From Lysobacter sp. (GTDB lineage Bacteria; Pseudomonadota; Gammaproteobacteria; Xanthomonadales; Xanthomonadaceae), in contig SSGH01000010.1 in NCBI GenBank assembly GCA_008015835.1, positions 62,001-126,000 of the forward strand: DNA of 64,000 bases, read 5' to 3'. The notes beneath the pieces are model-generated. The model did not search any database. It saw only the letters and a program-made list of their open reading frames with translations, and was not told the origin of the DNA. Below, piece after piece: positions 37,091 to 47,707 of the stretch. The position numbers and the translations under genes are program-made. Numbering within the stretch: the stretch's first letter is position 1; every line of letters begins with the position of its first letter.

Positions 37091-38500
37091 ATGGAGCCCG
37101 TCATGCGATTCCGTCCTACCGCTGTCTTCGCCGCCATCGCCGCCGCGCTGTCGTCGATCTTCCTCGCGCCGCCGGCCCGCGCCACCACCGACGCCGAGCT
37201 GCAGGCCATCGTCGTTCAGCGTCTGCACGGTGACCGCACCGGGGCGTGTTTCGCCGCCGCGGTGATCGACGGCGAGACGACGAGTCGCGCCTACGTCTGC
37301 GCCGACGGTGGCGACCCATCGCGCCGCGTCGACGCGACCACCGCCTTCGAGATCGGCTCGGTCAGCAAGCCGATGATGGCCGCGCTGCTCGCGGGTCTGA
37401 TCCGCGAAGGCAAGGCGTCGCTGGACGATCCACTGTCGAGCTGGCTGCCCGATTCGACGAAGGTGCCGACGTTCGAGGGCAAGCCCATCCTGCTGCGGCA
37501 TATCGTCACCCACACCTCCGGTTTGCCCGCGATTCCGGCGGACGTGAACTACGACCCGCAAAATCCGTACGCGAAGCTCACCGAGGCCGATCTGCTCGAC
37601 GCCTTGTCGCGCATGACGCTGACGCGCGCACCGGGCGAGAAGCAGGAATACTCCAATTTCGCGGCGATGTTGCTGTCGTACGGCATCGCGCGGCGCGCTG
37701 GCGTCGATTTCGAAACCCTGCTGCGCGACCGCGTGTTCGCGCCGCTGGGCATGGACGGCACCTACATCGCGCAGCGTCCGAAGGGCATCAAGATCGCGGT
37801 GGGCCATACGCCGGACGGCAAGCCCACCTCGCCTTGGGATTTCCCGACCGATTTCGCCGGCGTCGGCGGCGTGCGCGCCACGCTCGACGATATGGTGCGC
37901 TACGTGCGCGGCCAATTCGGCGGCGCGCCCGCGCCGCTGGACACGGATTTCGCGCGGACTCACCTTCCGATCGAGACGCCCTCGAAGGCGCCCATGGCGA
38001 TGCAGTGGATGCGCGCCACGCTCAATGGGCGCGAATTCCTCGCGCACGAAGGCGGCACCGGCGGCTTTTCGTCGTTCGTCGCGTTCGACCCCAAGAAAAA
38101 ATTCGGTGTGGTGATTCTGTCCGACACCGCGCTGCATGGCATGGGCGGTTTGGGTAGCCTCGGACTGCACCTGCTGGATCCGCGCGTGCCGTTGGGTAAG
38201 CCTGCCTTACCCGAAGTCGACACCGGCCCCGCGCCGACGCTGTCCGCCGACGATGCGAAGGCCTATGTCGGCGAATACGCCTTGATGCCCGATTTCGCGC
38301 TCACCGTGCGCGCGGAGGGCGCGACGCTGACCGCGCAGGCGACCGGCCAGGGCGCGTTCCCGCTCACACCTAAGGCGCAGGATACGTTCGCCTTCGCGGA
38401 CGCCGGCATCGTCATCCGCTTCCGACGCGACGCCGCCGGCAAGGTCGTTTCGCTCTCGCTCGAGCAGGGCGGGCACACGATGCAAGGCGAGCGCAAATGA
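37091..38500 (+). CDS. Serine hydrolase of the beta-lactamase / penicillin-binding family
   Basis: Secreted or periplasmic serine hydrolase of about 469 residues. The signal peptide ends near LAPPARA. Catalytic motifs are Ser90-X-X-Lys93 (IGSVSKPM), Tyr-X-Asn in QEYSNFAAML, and HEGGTGG in place of the Lys-Thr-Gly box, as in class C/esterase-type members. A C-terminal domain of about 100 residues starts near 365. An ATG at 37103 is a second possible start. Its stop overlaps the start of the histidine kinase gene (ATGA), so it is translationally coupled to a two-component system. The substrate (peptide, ester or beta-lactam) is unknown. Confidence 0.88.
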   Translation: MEPVMRFRPTAVFAAIAAALSSIFLAPPARATTDAELQAIVVQRLHGDRTGACFAAAVIDGETTSRAYVCADGGDPSRRVDATTAFEIGSVSKPMMAALLAGLIREGKASLDDPLSSWLPDSTKVPTFEGKPILLRHIVTHTSGLPAIPADVNYDPQNPYAKLTEADLLDALSRMTLTRAPGEKQEYSNFAAMLLSYGIARRAGVDFETLLRDRVFAPLGMDGTYIAQRPKGIKIAVGHTPDGKPTSPWDFPTDFAGVGGVRATLDDMVRYVRGQFGGAPAPLDTDFARTHLPIETPSKAPMAMQWMRATLNGREFLAHEGGTGGFSSFVAFDPKKKFGVVILSDTALHGMGGLGSLGLHLLDPRVPLGKPALPEVDTGPAPTLSADDAKAYVGEYALMPDFALTVRAEGATLTAQATGQGAFPLTPKAQDTFAFADAGIVIRFRRDAAGKVVSLSLEQGGHTMQGERK

Positions 38501-39810
38501 GCGCGGTGTCCGCGAGCGACGCCGCTTCGGCGATGCCGGAGCGAACGCCGTATGCGTTGAACGCGCCCTTGCCGTATGTGGGCGATGGCGATCGTTGGCC
38601 GAACTACACGCGCTACCCGGTCTTCGGCCGACGTTGGTTGCTCGGGCGAAGCGCGGTGTTCGGCGGCTGGATCGGCGCCTTCGCGATCGTCACATCGATC
38701 GGTCTGGGCACGTTGGCCGGCGATGCGCGCGTCGCGGCGCTGTCGGGCCTGCATTTTTTCGCGGGTTTCATGTTGATCTGCGGCGCCGGGCCCGCGCTCG
38801 GCACTCTCGTGCGCCATGCGCATTGGCCGCTGCGTCGCGAACGGTGGGCGATGGTCGTCGCGCTGCTGATCGGCCTCGCCGTCGCGGCGCTGGCCGACCG
38901 CTGGTCGTCGGGCTATCTCGAATCCGCGATGCCGGATGCGAAAGTCGCGGAGGCGACCATCGAAGCCCCCGCGTCGATGTCGCCGGAAGAGCGGATGACG
39001 ATCATGTTTCTCCACCTGCTGACCAATCTTGCGGTGTACGGCGCGCTGGGCGGCGGATTCGCGTTGCGCGCTTATTTTCGCGAACTCGCCCGTTGGCGCG
39101 ACGATGCGCAAGCCGAGGCGATGGCCGCATTGCAGGCCGAGAAGCAACGCTCGGATCTGCGTCTGGGCGTGCTGCAGGCGCAGGTAGAACCGCATTTTCT
39201 GTTCAATACGCTCGCTTCGGTGCGTGCCCTGGTGCAGCAACGGCCCGCGCAGGCCGAGGCCACGTTGGATGCGCTGGTCGCGTATCTGCGCGCTAGCATT
39301 CCGAAGCTGCGCGACGATGAGGCCGCGCTAGTGTCCACGCTCGGCCAGCAGCTCGATCTGTGCGCGCATTACCTGGAAGTGATGCGGCTGCGCACCGCTG
39401 GACGGCTGCATTACCGGATCGAGGCCGACGCGGCGCTGCGCGAATGCGCGTTTCCGCCGCTGTTGCTGCTGATTCTGGTCGAGAACGCGATCAAGCACGG
39501 TGTCGAGCCGAAGGCCGGCCCAGGTTCGGTGATCGTCGCGGCCGATCTCGACGAGGCAACGCATGAGGGGGAAAGTCGCGACGGTCGGACTCTCGACGGC
39601 CAGACTCTCGACGGCAAAACGCTGCGCGTACGCGTCGACGACGACGGCCTCGGTCTGCTCACGGGCGTCGGCGGCGGCTTGGGATTGACGAATCTGCGCG
39701 CGCAACTGCGAACGCTGTACGGCGATCGCGCGTCGTTCCGGCTGACGAGCGAGCCCAGCGGCGGGACCCGCGCCGAGTTGCGGATTCCGATCACGGGCGG
39801 CGCGAGATGA
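38497..39810 (+). CDS. LytS/YehU-family sensor histidine kinase
   Basis: Inner-membrane kinase of 437 residues. About four transmembrane helices lie between residues 45 and 190. The phosphoacceptor is His233 in QVEPHFLFNTLAS, followed by the N box VENAIKHGVEP and a glycine-rich ATP lid GVGGGLGLTNLRAQL. The chain contains a three-unit pentapeptide repeat (DGRTLDGQTLDGKTL) inside the ATPase domain. It overlaps the genes on both sides by four bases. Confidence 0.92.
   Translation: MSAVSASDAASAMPERTPYALNAPLPYVGDGDRWPNYTRYPVFGRRWLLGRSAVFGGWIGAFAIVTSIGLGTLAGDARVAALSGLHFFAGFMLICGAGPALGTLVRHAHWPLRRERWAMVVALLIGLAVAALADRWSSGYLESAMPDAKVAEATIEAPASMSPEERMTIMFLHLLTNLAVYGALGGGFALRAYFRELARWRDDAQAEAMAALQAEKQRSDLRLGVLQAQVEPHFLFNTLASVRALVQQRPAQAEATLDALVAYLRASIPKLRDDEAALVSTLGQQLDLCAHYLEVMRLRTAGRLHYRIEADAALRECAFPPLLLLILVENAIKHGVEPKAGPGSVIVAADLDEATHEGESRDGRTLDGQTLDGKTLRVRVDDDGLGLLTGVGGGLGLTNLRAQLRTLYGDRASFRLTSEPSGGTRAELRIPITGGAR
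39580..39624. repeat. 15-bp tandem repeat inside the histidine kinase gene
   Basis: Three in-frame 15-bp units (GACGGTCGGACTCTC, GACGGCCAGACTCTC, GACGGCAAAACGCTG) lengthen a loop of the ATP-binding domain by repeats of DGxTL. Confidence 0.85.
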
Positions 39811-40574
39811 GCGCAATGGCGGCCCCGACCGCGCTGATCGCCGAAGACGAAAAGCCGCTGCGCGATGCGCTGGTCGCGATGTTGCGCGAGCTGTGGCCGG
39901 AGCTGCGGATCGTCGCCGAATGCGAAGACGGCATCGCGGCGATGGAAGCGATCGCCGCGCATCGACCGAGCCTGTGCTTCCTCGATATCCGCATGCCGGG
40001 GGTGAGCGGTTTGGACGTGGCGCGCGCCGCGGTTGCGGCGAGGGCGCAGGTCGTGTTCACCACCGCCTACGACGAGTACGCCGTGCGCGCGTTCGAGGCC
40101 GGCGCGGTGGACTATCTGCTCAAGCCGCTGTCGCGGGAACGCCTCGAACGCGCGCTCGCGCGTCTGCGCCAGCGCTTGCCCGAGGCGCAGCATGAGGACA
40201 TCGCGCGCATGGAAGCGTTGGAAGCCGCGCTGCATCCACGCGACGCGCAGGCGATCCGCTGGATTTCCGCCGCCGTCGGCGACAGCGTGCGCATGATCGG
40301 CATCGACGAAGTGCTGTTCTTCCAGGCGCAGGACAAATACGTTCGCGTGGTCGCCATCGACGGCGACGCCATCATCCGCATGCCGATCAAAGATTTGCTC
40401 GCGGGATTGGACCCGAGCGCGTTCTGGCAGGTGCATCGCGGCACGATCGTGCGCGTTTCGGCCATCGATCGCGTGCGCAAGGACGAACTCGGCAAGTGGA
40501 CGCTATCGTTGCGCGGTCGCGCCGAACGGCTGCCGGTGAGCGCCGCGTTTCTACATCGTTTTCGCGGGATGTGA
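39807..40574 (+). CDS. LytTR-family response regulator
   Basis: Cytoplasmic transcription regulator of 255 residues. The receiver (about 8-125) has Asp60 as phosphoacceptor (SLCFLDIRMPGVSG) and Lys near 111 (YLLKPLS). The LytTR DNA-binding domain covers about 150-255 (FFQAQDKYVRVVAIDG, FWQVHRGTIVRV). It pairs with the overlapping upstream kinase; targets are unknown, the coupled serine hydrolase being the nearest candidate. Confidence 0.93.
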   Translation: MSAMAAPTALIAEDEKPLRDALVAMLRELWPELRIVAECEDGIAAMEAIAAHRPSLCFLDIRMPGVSGLDVARAAVAARAQVVFTTAYDEYAVRAFEAGAVDYLLKPLSRERLERALARLRQRLPEAQHEDIARMEALEAALHPRDAQAIRWISAAVGDSVRMIGIDEVLFFQAQDKYVRVVAIDGDAIIRMPIKDLLAGLDPSAFWQVHRGTIVRVSAIDRVRKDELGKWTLSLRGRAERLPVSAAFLHRFRGM

Positions 40575-40596
40575 GGCGACGCGCGTCGCCGCGCGC

Positions 40597-41964
40597 TCAG
40601 CGCAGCGTCGCAGGCGCGCAGTCGGTTTTCGAGTCGCGTGCGCTCGCGGTCGACGCGCGCAGCGCGGTCGCGAAGGTCGCGTCGTTGCCGTCGTTCGGCG
40701 CCGGCGTCACGCGCAGCAATCGCGCCAACAGCGGATACAGGTCCACATTGTCGAACGCTGGCAACTGCGCGCCGCGACAGAAGCCCGGTCCGGCGGCGAC
40801 GAACACTGCGCGCATCGTCGGGTCTTCCATCGCGAACCCATGCTCGCCTTTCACCGGCTGGTCGTACACGTAATGCCGGCGGCTCTGCACGCGCCAGCCG
40901 GTGTGGACCTGACAGACGATCGGCGGGATCCGCGGGTTCGTCCCGTAACGCCACGCGGCCGGCAGCGCTTCGCGCGTCCAACAGTCGAAATGCGGATGCG
41001 CGCCCAAAAAGACGCGCTCCACCGTGTCGCGTTGACCGGGATTCGGGCGCAACCCCAGCATCGTGCCCCACCATTCCGTTTCGTACAGCGCGGGGTCGAG
41101 CACATCCTCTAGCCAAATGCGTTGATCGCGCGGCACGTCGGCCATGCCGTGATCGGACACCACGATCAGATCGCTGCGCGTCAGTAGGCCGCGGTCGCGC
41201 AACCCATCGCGCACGCGCGCGATGGCGTCGTCGATCCGGCGCAGCGCGTTCATCGCGCGCTCGGATCGTGCGCCGTCGAGGTGCGAGGCCACGTCGTATT
41301 GCTCGAAATACAGGGTCAGCAACTGCGGGCGTCGCTTCGGCGGCAGGTCCAACCACGCCAAGATCTGATCCGCGCGCTCCTCCGGCGGTACGCGCATATC
41401 GAACGCGCGGCGATAGCGCGGCTCTTCGCCCGCGATGCGCACTTCCGAGCCAGGCCAGAACATCGTCGCGGCGATGCCGCCCTGTTTCTGCAGCGTGGCC
41501 CAGATCGGTTCGCCGCCCCACCAGCGGCCGTCCTTCGCGCTGTCTTCCTTCGACACGTAACGCCCCAGCGTCGCGTCGGTCATGTTGTTGTGGACGATGC
41601 CGTGACGATCCGGGCGCAGGCCCGTCACCAGCGTGTAGTGATTCGGGAAGGTCAGCGTCGGATAGCTCGGCGTCATCCAGGCCGCGCGCGCGCCGTCGGC
41701 CGCGATGGCGTCCAGCGTCGGCATCGCGCCGGTGCCGAGCAGGCCGGCCGGCAGGCCGTCGATCGAGATCAACAGCACCACACCGTCGGCGACGGGACGC
41801 GGGCCGCGAGGGGGCGCGTCCTCGCGCGCGATGCGCGGCGTGCAGCCGGCGACCGCGGCCAGCGCGACGACGAATACGCAGAGCCGTGCGAGAAGGCGCG
41901 ATGCGGAACGTGCGAATTCGAGACCGGCGGGCGGCCGGGTTCGGCAAAGACGAGCGACAGGCAT
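40597..41964 (-). CDS. NPP-type nucleotide pyrophosphatase/phosphodiesterase, predicted lipoprotein
   Basis: Alkaline-phosphatase superfamily enzyme of 455 residues that cleaves phosphodiesters such as nucleotides. A lipobox (VALAAVAGC, Cys41) suggests envelope anchoring. The metal Asp69 (LISIDGLP) and the nucleophile Thr105 in TLTFPNHYTLVTGLRPDRHG match the Xanthomonas NPP; later ligands are in YDVASHLDG, VVSDHGMAD and KGEHGF. The true start may lie some codons inside, since the signal begins near residue 24. Convergent with the response regulator gene. Confidence 0.9.
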   Translation of the reverse strand: MPVARLCRTRPPAGLEFARSASRLLARLCVFVVALAAVAGCTPRIAREDAPPRGPRPVADGVVLLISIDGLPAGLLGTGAMPTLDAIAADGARAAWMTPSYPTLTFPNHYTLVTGLRPDRHGIVHNNMTDATLGRYVSKEDSAKDGRWWGGEPIWATLQKQGGIAATMFWPGSEVRIAGEEPRYRRAFDMRVPPEERADQILAWLDLPPKRRPQLLTLYFEQYDVASHLDGARSERAMNALRRIDDAIARVRDGLRDRGLLTRSDLIVVSDHGMADVPRDQRIWLEDVLDPALYETEWWGTMLGLRPNPGQRDTVERVFLGAHPHFDCWTREALPAAWRYGTNPRIPPIVCQVHTGWRVQSRRHYVYDQPVKGEHGFAMEDPTMRAVFVAAGPGFCRGAQLPAFDNVDLYPLLARLLRVTPAPNDGNDATFATALRASTASARDSKTDCAPATLR

Positions 41965-42009
41965 TCGGCCATACTACCGGGCGGGCCAACGACTCGAAAG
42001 GATCGCACG

Positions 42010-42594
42010 ATGACGCGACGTTCGGATGTACGACCGATGGCGTATGGCCTCGCGGGCCTGTTGGCGTTCTCGGCCGCCGCAAGCGCGGAGACCGATGCGC
42101 CGATGCCGACCTCGGTCGCGACCAGCGCCCGCTGCGACGTGTGGGCGCGCGAACTGAGTTTCGCGCGCAGCGTGGCCGAACACGATGCCGCCGCCTTTCG
42201 CGCGCATCTGCATACCGGCGCGGTGTTCGGCGTCGGCCGCGATCGGCAAACGCGCGGCGGCGACGCCATCGCGCAGCGGTGGGCGGGTATCGTCGAAGGC
42301 AAGGCGATCACCATCGAGTGGTACCCCACGCACACCGTCGAAAGCGCCGAGGCGCCGGGCGTGGCGTGGTCGTCCGGGCCGTCGCTGGTGATCGAGAACC
42401 CCAGTGCGGCGGATGCGCGCTACAGCATCGGCACCTTCCATTCGGTCTGGCATCGCGGCGACGACGGCGTTTGGCGCGTGTTGTTCGACGACGGCGCGGA
42501 CAGCCGCCCCGCCGATGCCGAGCAGGTGCGCGCGTTCCGCGCCGGCCGCCGCGAGGCGTGTCCCGAATCGCCCGTCACGCCGCCCAGCGCCTGA
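42010..42594 (+). CDS. Secreted SnoaL/NTF2-like (DUF4440-type) protein
   Basis: Exported protein of 194 residues; signal peptide about 1-26 (LAGLLAFSAAASA). The mature domain has the NTF2-like cone pattern (FARSVAEHDAAAFRAHLHTG, IAQRWAGIV, GTFHSVWHRGDDGVWRVLFD). Such domains bind small hydrophobic molecules or act as enzymes; no activity can be assigned. AAAGGA precedes the ATG at 42010. Divergent from the NPP gene by 45 bases. Confidence 0.8.
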   Translation: MTRRSDVRPMAYGLAGLLAFSAAASAETDAPMPTSVATSARCDVWARELSFARSVAEHDAAAFRAHLHTGAVFGVGRDRQTRGGDAIAQRWAGIVEGKAITIEWYPTHTVESAEAPGVAWSSGPSLVIENPSAADARYSIGTFHSVWHRGDDGVWRVLFDDGADSRPADAEQVRAFRAGRREACPESPVTPPSA

Positions 42595-42718
42595 CGCTTC
42601 GTTCGCTGAATAGGCGTGCGTCGAACGGTCACGGCTGAACGGTCGCACGCTCGCCCCGCGCGCGAAGATCGCGGCATATGCCGCCCCGCCGCCGGCGGGT
42701 GAATATCTTCGCCGTCGG

Positions 42719-42729
42719 CCCCCCCCCCC
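42719..42729 (+). repeat. Homopolymer tract of 11 C
   Basis: An uninterrupted run of 11 C ends 27 bases before the ATG of the following secreted-protein gene, in its promoter or leader region. Runs of this length are prone to slipped-strand length change. Confidence 0.7.
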
Positions 42730-42756
42730 ACCACCTTCTGTTCCGAGGCCGCAGGT

Positions 42757-43200
42757 ATGAACGCATTCGCACGGACACTTCTCGCCTCCGCGGTGCTCCT
42801 ATCGCCGCTGTGCATCGCCGACACGTTCGCGCAAACGGCCAGCACGCCAACAGCCGGCACGCAAACGAGCGAGGCGCAAACCAGCGAGGCGCAAACCGCC
42901 GTCGCTCAAGCCGCGACCGCGCAAGACGGCACGCCCGTCGCCGACCCCGCACCCGCCGCGAACGACGCGACGCAGACGGACACCGAAGCCGCCGCTCAGC
43001 CCCAATCCGCGCGCACCTGCCTCACTTTCACCGGTTCCCGCGTCACCGCGCAACGCAATTTACGCGCCGCGCGCGAAGGTCGCCCGGAACGCGAATGCGC
43101 CAACAGCAACGGCCGCGTTTACAGCGAACAGGACATCGAACGTACCGGTCAACGTAGCGTCGCCGATGCCTTGCGCAGCTTGGATACGGGCGTACGCTGA
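42757..43200 (+). CDS. Small secreted protein with a TonB-plug-like tail
   Basis: Exported protein of 147 residues, signal peptide about 1-26 (cut after TFA). A low-complexity Thr/Ala/Gln/Glu region follows (TQTSEAQTSEAQTAVAQ, a 15-bp DNA repeat), then a small domain with two Cys (RTCLTFTGSR; RECANSNGRVYSEQDIERTG) ending RSVADALRSLDTGVR. That last part resembles the opening of a TonB receptor plug, where a short helix is followed by DALR. No barrel follows. Function unknown. Confidence 0.65.
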   Translation: MNAFARTLLASAVLLSPLCIADTFAQTASTPTAGTQTSEAQTSEAQTAVAQAATAQDGTPVADPAPAANDATQTDTEAAAQPQSARTCLTFTGSRVTAQRNLRAAREGRPERECANSNGRVYSEQDIERTGQRSVADALRSLDTGVR

Positions 43201-43300
43201 GGTGCGCAACGTCGGCGCGACGTCTTGATGGAGCCATCCGTCGTTCGCCGTCGCCGCGATTGCGCTTCGGTCCCCAAGCAGTCGCTATTGGCCATTTAGC

Positions 43301-43328
43301 CGTCATCCCGGCGTTCGCCGGGGTGACG
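43301..43328. repeat. Short palindrome between convergent genes
   Basis: CGTCATCCCGGCGTTCGCCG continuing GGGTGACG: arms CGTCA(T)CCCGGCG and CGCCGGGGTGACG. A repeated intergenic hairpin seen widely in Proteobacteria; it could end transcription of both neighbours. Confidence 0.65.
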
Positions 43329-43411
43329 CGAATTCCGCGATGGGTTGCATGTGGAATCGCGAGAAAGCCGTCGGAACGGGGCCATCGCCCGGATGACGAA
43401 ATACGAACGCC

Positions 43412-43957
43412 TCAACCGAATAAATCGCCGGTCGCCGACACAGCGGTTTCGTCTTCGCTTTCGAGGAACTGCGCGCCTTCCAGTCGCAGCAGCGCGGTTT
43501 TGATCGGCAAGCCGCCGCCGAAGCCGACCAAGCGGCCGTCGGCGCCGATCACGCGATGGCAGGGCAGTACGATCGGCAGCGGATTGCGTCCGTTCGCCGC
43601 GCCCACCGCGCGCATCGCGTCGGGTTTGCCGATGGCGCGCGCCAGATCGCGATAGCTCCACGTCTCGCCGAACGGAATCGTCGCCAGCGTTCGCCACACT
43701 TCGCATTGGAACAGCGTCCCCTCCGGCGCGAGCGGCAGATCGAACGTCTTGCGCGCACCCGCGAAATATTCGTTCAACTGCATGCGCGTCGCGATCAATA
43801 TCTCGGCGCACTTGCCCTGCGCGCCGGATTGCCAATACGCGCGATCGACCGGATGTCGGTTGCTCGGAAATTCGATATGCCGCAGACCCTTCGCATCGGC
43901 GGCGATCGTCAAGATGCCGATCGGCGTGTCGAACCGTTCGAAATACATCGCCGTCAT
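43412..43957 (-). CDS. ogt: Methylated-DNA--[protein]-cysteine S-methyltransferase
   Basis: Suicide repair enzyme of 181 residues taking methyl groups from O6-methylguanine onto Cys133 ([13 protein letters not shown]). The helix-turn-helix region [18 protein letters not shown] and the Asn hinge ([10 protein letters not shown]) are in place. Its ATG overlaps the stop of the ada-alkA gene (ATGA), so the two repair proteins are made together. Confidence 0.95.
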   Translation of the reverse strand: MTAMYFERFDTPIGILTIAADAKGLRHIEFPSNRHPVDRAYWQSGAQGKCAEILIATRMQLNEYFAGARKTFDLPLAPEGTLFQCEVWRTLATIPFGETWSYRDLARAIGKPDAMRAVGAANGRNPLPIVLPCHRVIGADGRLVGFGGGLPIKTALLRLEGAQFLESEDETAVSATGDLFG

Positions 43958-45453
43958 GCCGCGGCCGCCTCAACAATATCGTTCGGAAGATGCCACAGAT
44001 GCAGCACCGCATACGCACGCCACGGGCGCCACGCCTCCGCGCGCGCGGCGGTCGCGCGTTCGCTCAAGCGCGCGACGCCCGCGGGCGCGAGCCGTTGCTG
44101 CAGCACCAAATCGCCCGCGGGAAACGCATCCGGCAGCGCTAAGCCGCGCATCGCGATGTAGTGCGCGGTCCAATCGCCGATGCCGGGCAACGCGGTGGCG
44201 CGCGCGACGAAATCTTCCAAGCGTTGTCCGCCTTCGAACGACAGCCGGCCTTCGGAGACCGCCGCCGACAGCGCGCGGATCGTCGCCGCGCGCGTTTTCG
44301 GTAAACCGATCGTTTCCAACGGCGCATCGCGCAAACGTTCCGGCGCGGGGAACGTACGATCGAGGTCCAGCGGCGCGCCGTCGCGGCGACCGCCCCAGGC
44401 CTCGACCAAACGTCGCGCCAACGTGGTCGCGCCGGCCACGCTGATCTGCTGCCCCAACACCGCGCGCACCGCCAACTCGAACCCGTCCCAGCCGCAGGGC
44501 ACGCGCAGGCCGGGATGCGCGGCGACCGCGCGCGCCAGCAGCGCGTCGTGCGCGAACAGCGCATGCACCGGCCGCACATCCGCATCCAGATCGAACATCC
44601 GCCGCACGCGGCGCACGAGGTCGGGAATGCGTCGCGTGTCCTGCGGATCGAGATCGATCAATTCCAATCGCAATTCGGGTTTCTCGGCGATCGCGCTCAC
44701 CCGCAGCCATGCGCGACCGTCGCCGATCGCGCGCGAATACGCATCGTCTTCGACGCGTTCGATGCCGGGAATCGCGCGCTTCGCGAGGAAGCGCAGCATC
44801 AACCCGAAATCCAGCGGCGGCCGATAACCGAGCCGCAGCGTCAGCGCGCCCGGCGGCGCTTTCGCGGCCGATGCGCTGCGGCGGATCGCGCTCGGCGGCA
44901 TGCCGCAGCCTTCGAGAAACGCGGCGTTGAATCGGCGCAGGCTGTTGTAACCCGCGGCCAGCGCCACGTCGGTCGCCGGCAGCGCGGTTTCGGTCAGCAA
45001 TTGCTTCGCCAGCAGCAAACGCCGCGTGGCGTGGACGGCGTGCGGCGTCGCGCCCACGTGCGCGAGAAACACGCGCTGCAATTGCCGCGCGCTCAAACCC
45101 ACGCGCGCGGCGAGCGCAGCGACGCCTTCGTCCTGCAAAGCGCCCTCCGCGATCAGCGACAACGCGCGCCGCACCGCTTCTTCGCGCACCTGCGCGAACG
45201 CGTCCGGCGACAGTTCCGGACGACAGCGCAGGCACGGGCGATAGCCGGCGGCCGTCGCCGCGGCGGCGTTCGCGTAGAACGTCAGGTTGCTGCGCTTAGG
45301 CGGCGGCGCGGGGCACACCGGGCGGCAATAAATGCCCGTACTGCGCACGGCGACGAAAAATACGCCGTCGAAGCGATGATCCTTCGCCGCCATCGCGCGG
45401 AGGCAGATATCGCGCGACGGCAGAATGTCGTGGGCGGGCGAGACGGCGGTCAT
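43954..45453 (-). CDS. alkA: Ada-type regulator fused to AlkA DNA glycosylase
   Basis: Fusion protein of 499 residues. Residues about 10-80 are the Ada zinc domain with Cys43, Cys47, Cys74 and Cys77 ([22 protein letters not shown]), where Cys43 would accept methyl groups from DNA phosphates. An AraC-type DNA-binding domain follows at about 90-190. The remainder is AlkA: an N-terminal domain, the helix-hairpin-helix [16 protein letters not shown] and the catalytic Asp in LPDAFPAGD, which removes 3-methyladenine. The O6-methyltransferase half of E. coli Ada is supplied by the coupled ogt gene. Likely self-regulated. Confidence 0.92.
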   Translation of the reverse strand: MTAVSPAHDILPSRDICLRAMAAKDHRFDGVFFVAVRSTGIYCRPVCPAPPPKRSNLTFYANAAAATAAGYRPCLRCRPELSPDAFAQVREEAVRRALSLIAEGALQDEGVAALAARVGLSARQLQRVFLAHVGATPHAVHATRRLLLAKQLLTETALPATDVALAAGYNSLRRFNAAFLEGCGMPPSAIRRSASAAKAPPGALTLRLGYRPPLDFGLMLRFLAKRAIPGIERVEDDAYSRAIGDGRAWLRVSAIAEKPELRLELIDLDPQDTRRIPDLVRRVRRMFDLDADVRPVHALFAHDALLARAVAAHPGLRVPCGWDGFELAVRAVLGQQISVAGATTLARRLVEAWGGRRDGAPLDLDRTFPAPERLRDAPLETIGLPKTRAATIRALSAAVSEGRLSFEGGQRLEDFVARATALPGIGDWTAHYIAMRGLALPDAFPAGDLVLQQRLAPAGVARLSERATAARAEAWRPWRAYAVLHLWHLPNDIVEAAAA

Positions 45454-45520
45454 GCGCGCATCCTAGCCCGGACCCGCCCCGCGCACTCGCCGTTTTCGGA
45501 CATCGATACCCAGCTTGTGC

Positions 45521-45782
45521 CGTTTGTAGGAGCGGCGCGAGCCGCGACCGGGTTGCGGGTGGGATTTGTGGCGGCGGGATTGTGACTGGGATTAGTGGCG
45601 GCGCCGGCAGGCGCGAGGAGATTCATTGTGGGAGCGCCGGAAGGCGCGATCGCAGACATCATGGCTTGCGGGAAACGGCATCGCAGCCCGATCGCGCCTT
45701 CCGGCGCTCCCACAGGTTATCTCCGGTCGCGGCTCGCGCCGCTCCTACAAACGGCGCGATCGCGCCTGCCGGCGCTCCCACA
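45521..45782. repeat. Nested REP-type palindrome cluster upstream of hutU
   Basis: An outer pair of perfect 31-bp arms (45521-45551 and 45723-45753; core GTAGGAGCGGCGCGAGCCGC) encloses a second pair of a different family (about 45628-45652 and 45690-45713; core GTGGGAGCGCCGGAAGGCGC). A third half-element (45753-45782) pairs with 45601-45615. The whole intergenic gap of about 380 bases is occupied by these. hutU must be transcribed through, or from within, its right end. Confidence 0.85.
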
Positions 45783-45834
45783 ATCGTCCGCCGCGCGAGG
45801 CGTAAAATCCCCGCATCTCTTCAGGAGCGTCCGC

Positions 45835-47520
<1,686 letters not shown>

Positions 47521-47563
47521 TGGTGTGGGGTAGGGTGGGGTAAGCGAAGCGCAACCCCACCAC
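47521..47563. repeat. Palindromic repeat after hutU
   Basis: Imperfect hairpin with TGGTGTGGGG on the left and CCCCACCACA on the right around GTAAGCGAAGCGC. It overlaps the hutU stop codon and marks the border to the AT-richer patch. Confidence 0.6.
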
Positions 47564-47707
47564 AGATGATGTAGGCTGGGTCGAAGACCTAAGCTCTACG
47601 GGGCTCTTGACGGTTTATTAATGATCATTGTGTTGACGGCAAGCAGAGGGCGAGGACAAACTCTGCGCTGTGCGCTCAAGTCGAGTGATTGGACTTTTGG
47701 AGAAATT

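Noticed and set aside
47621-47707. Longer N-terminus of the zinc-ribbon protein
   Set aside because: The ATG at 47621 has no ribosome binding site; GGAG stands before the ATG at 47708.
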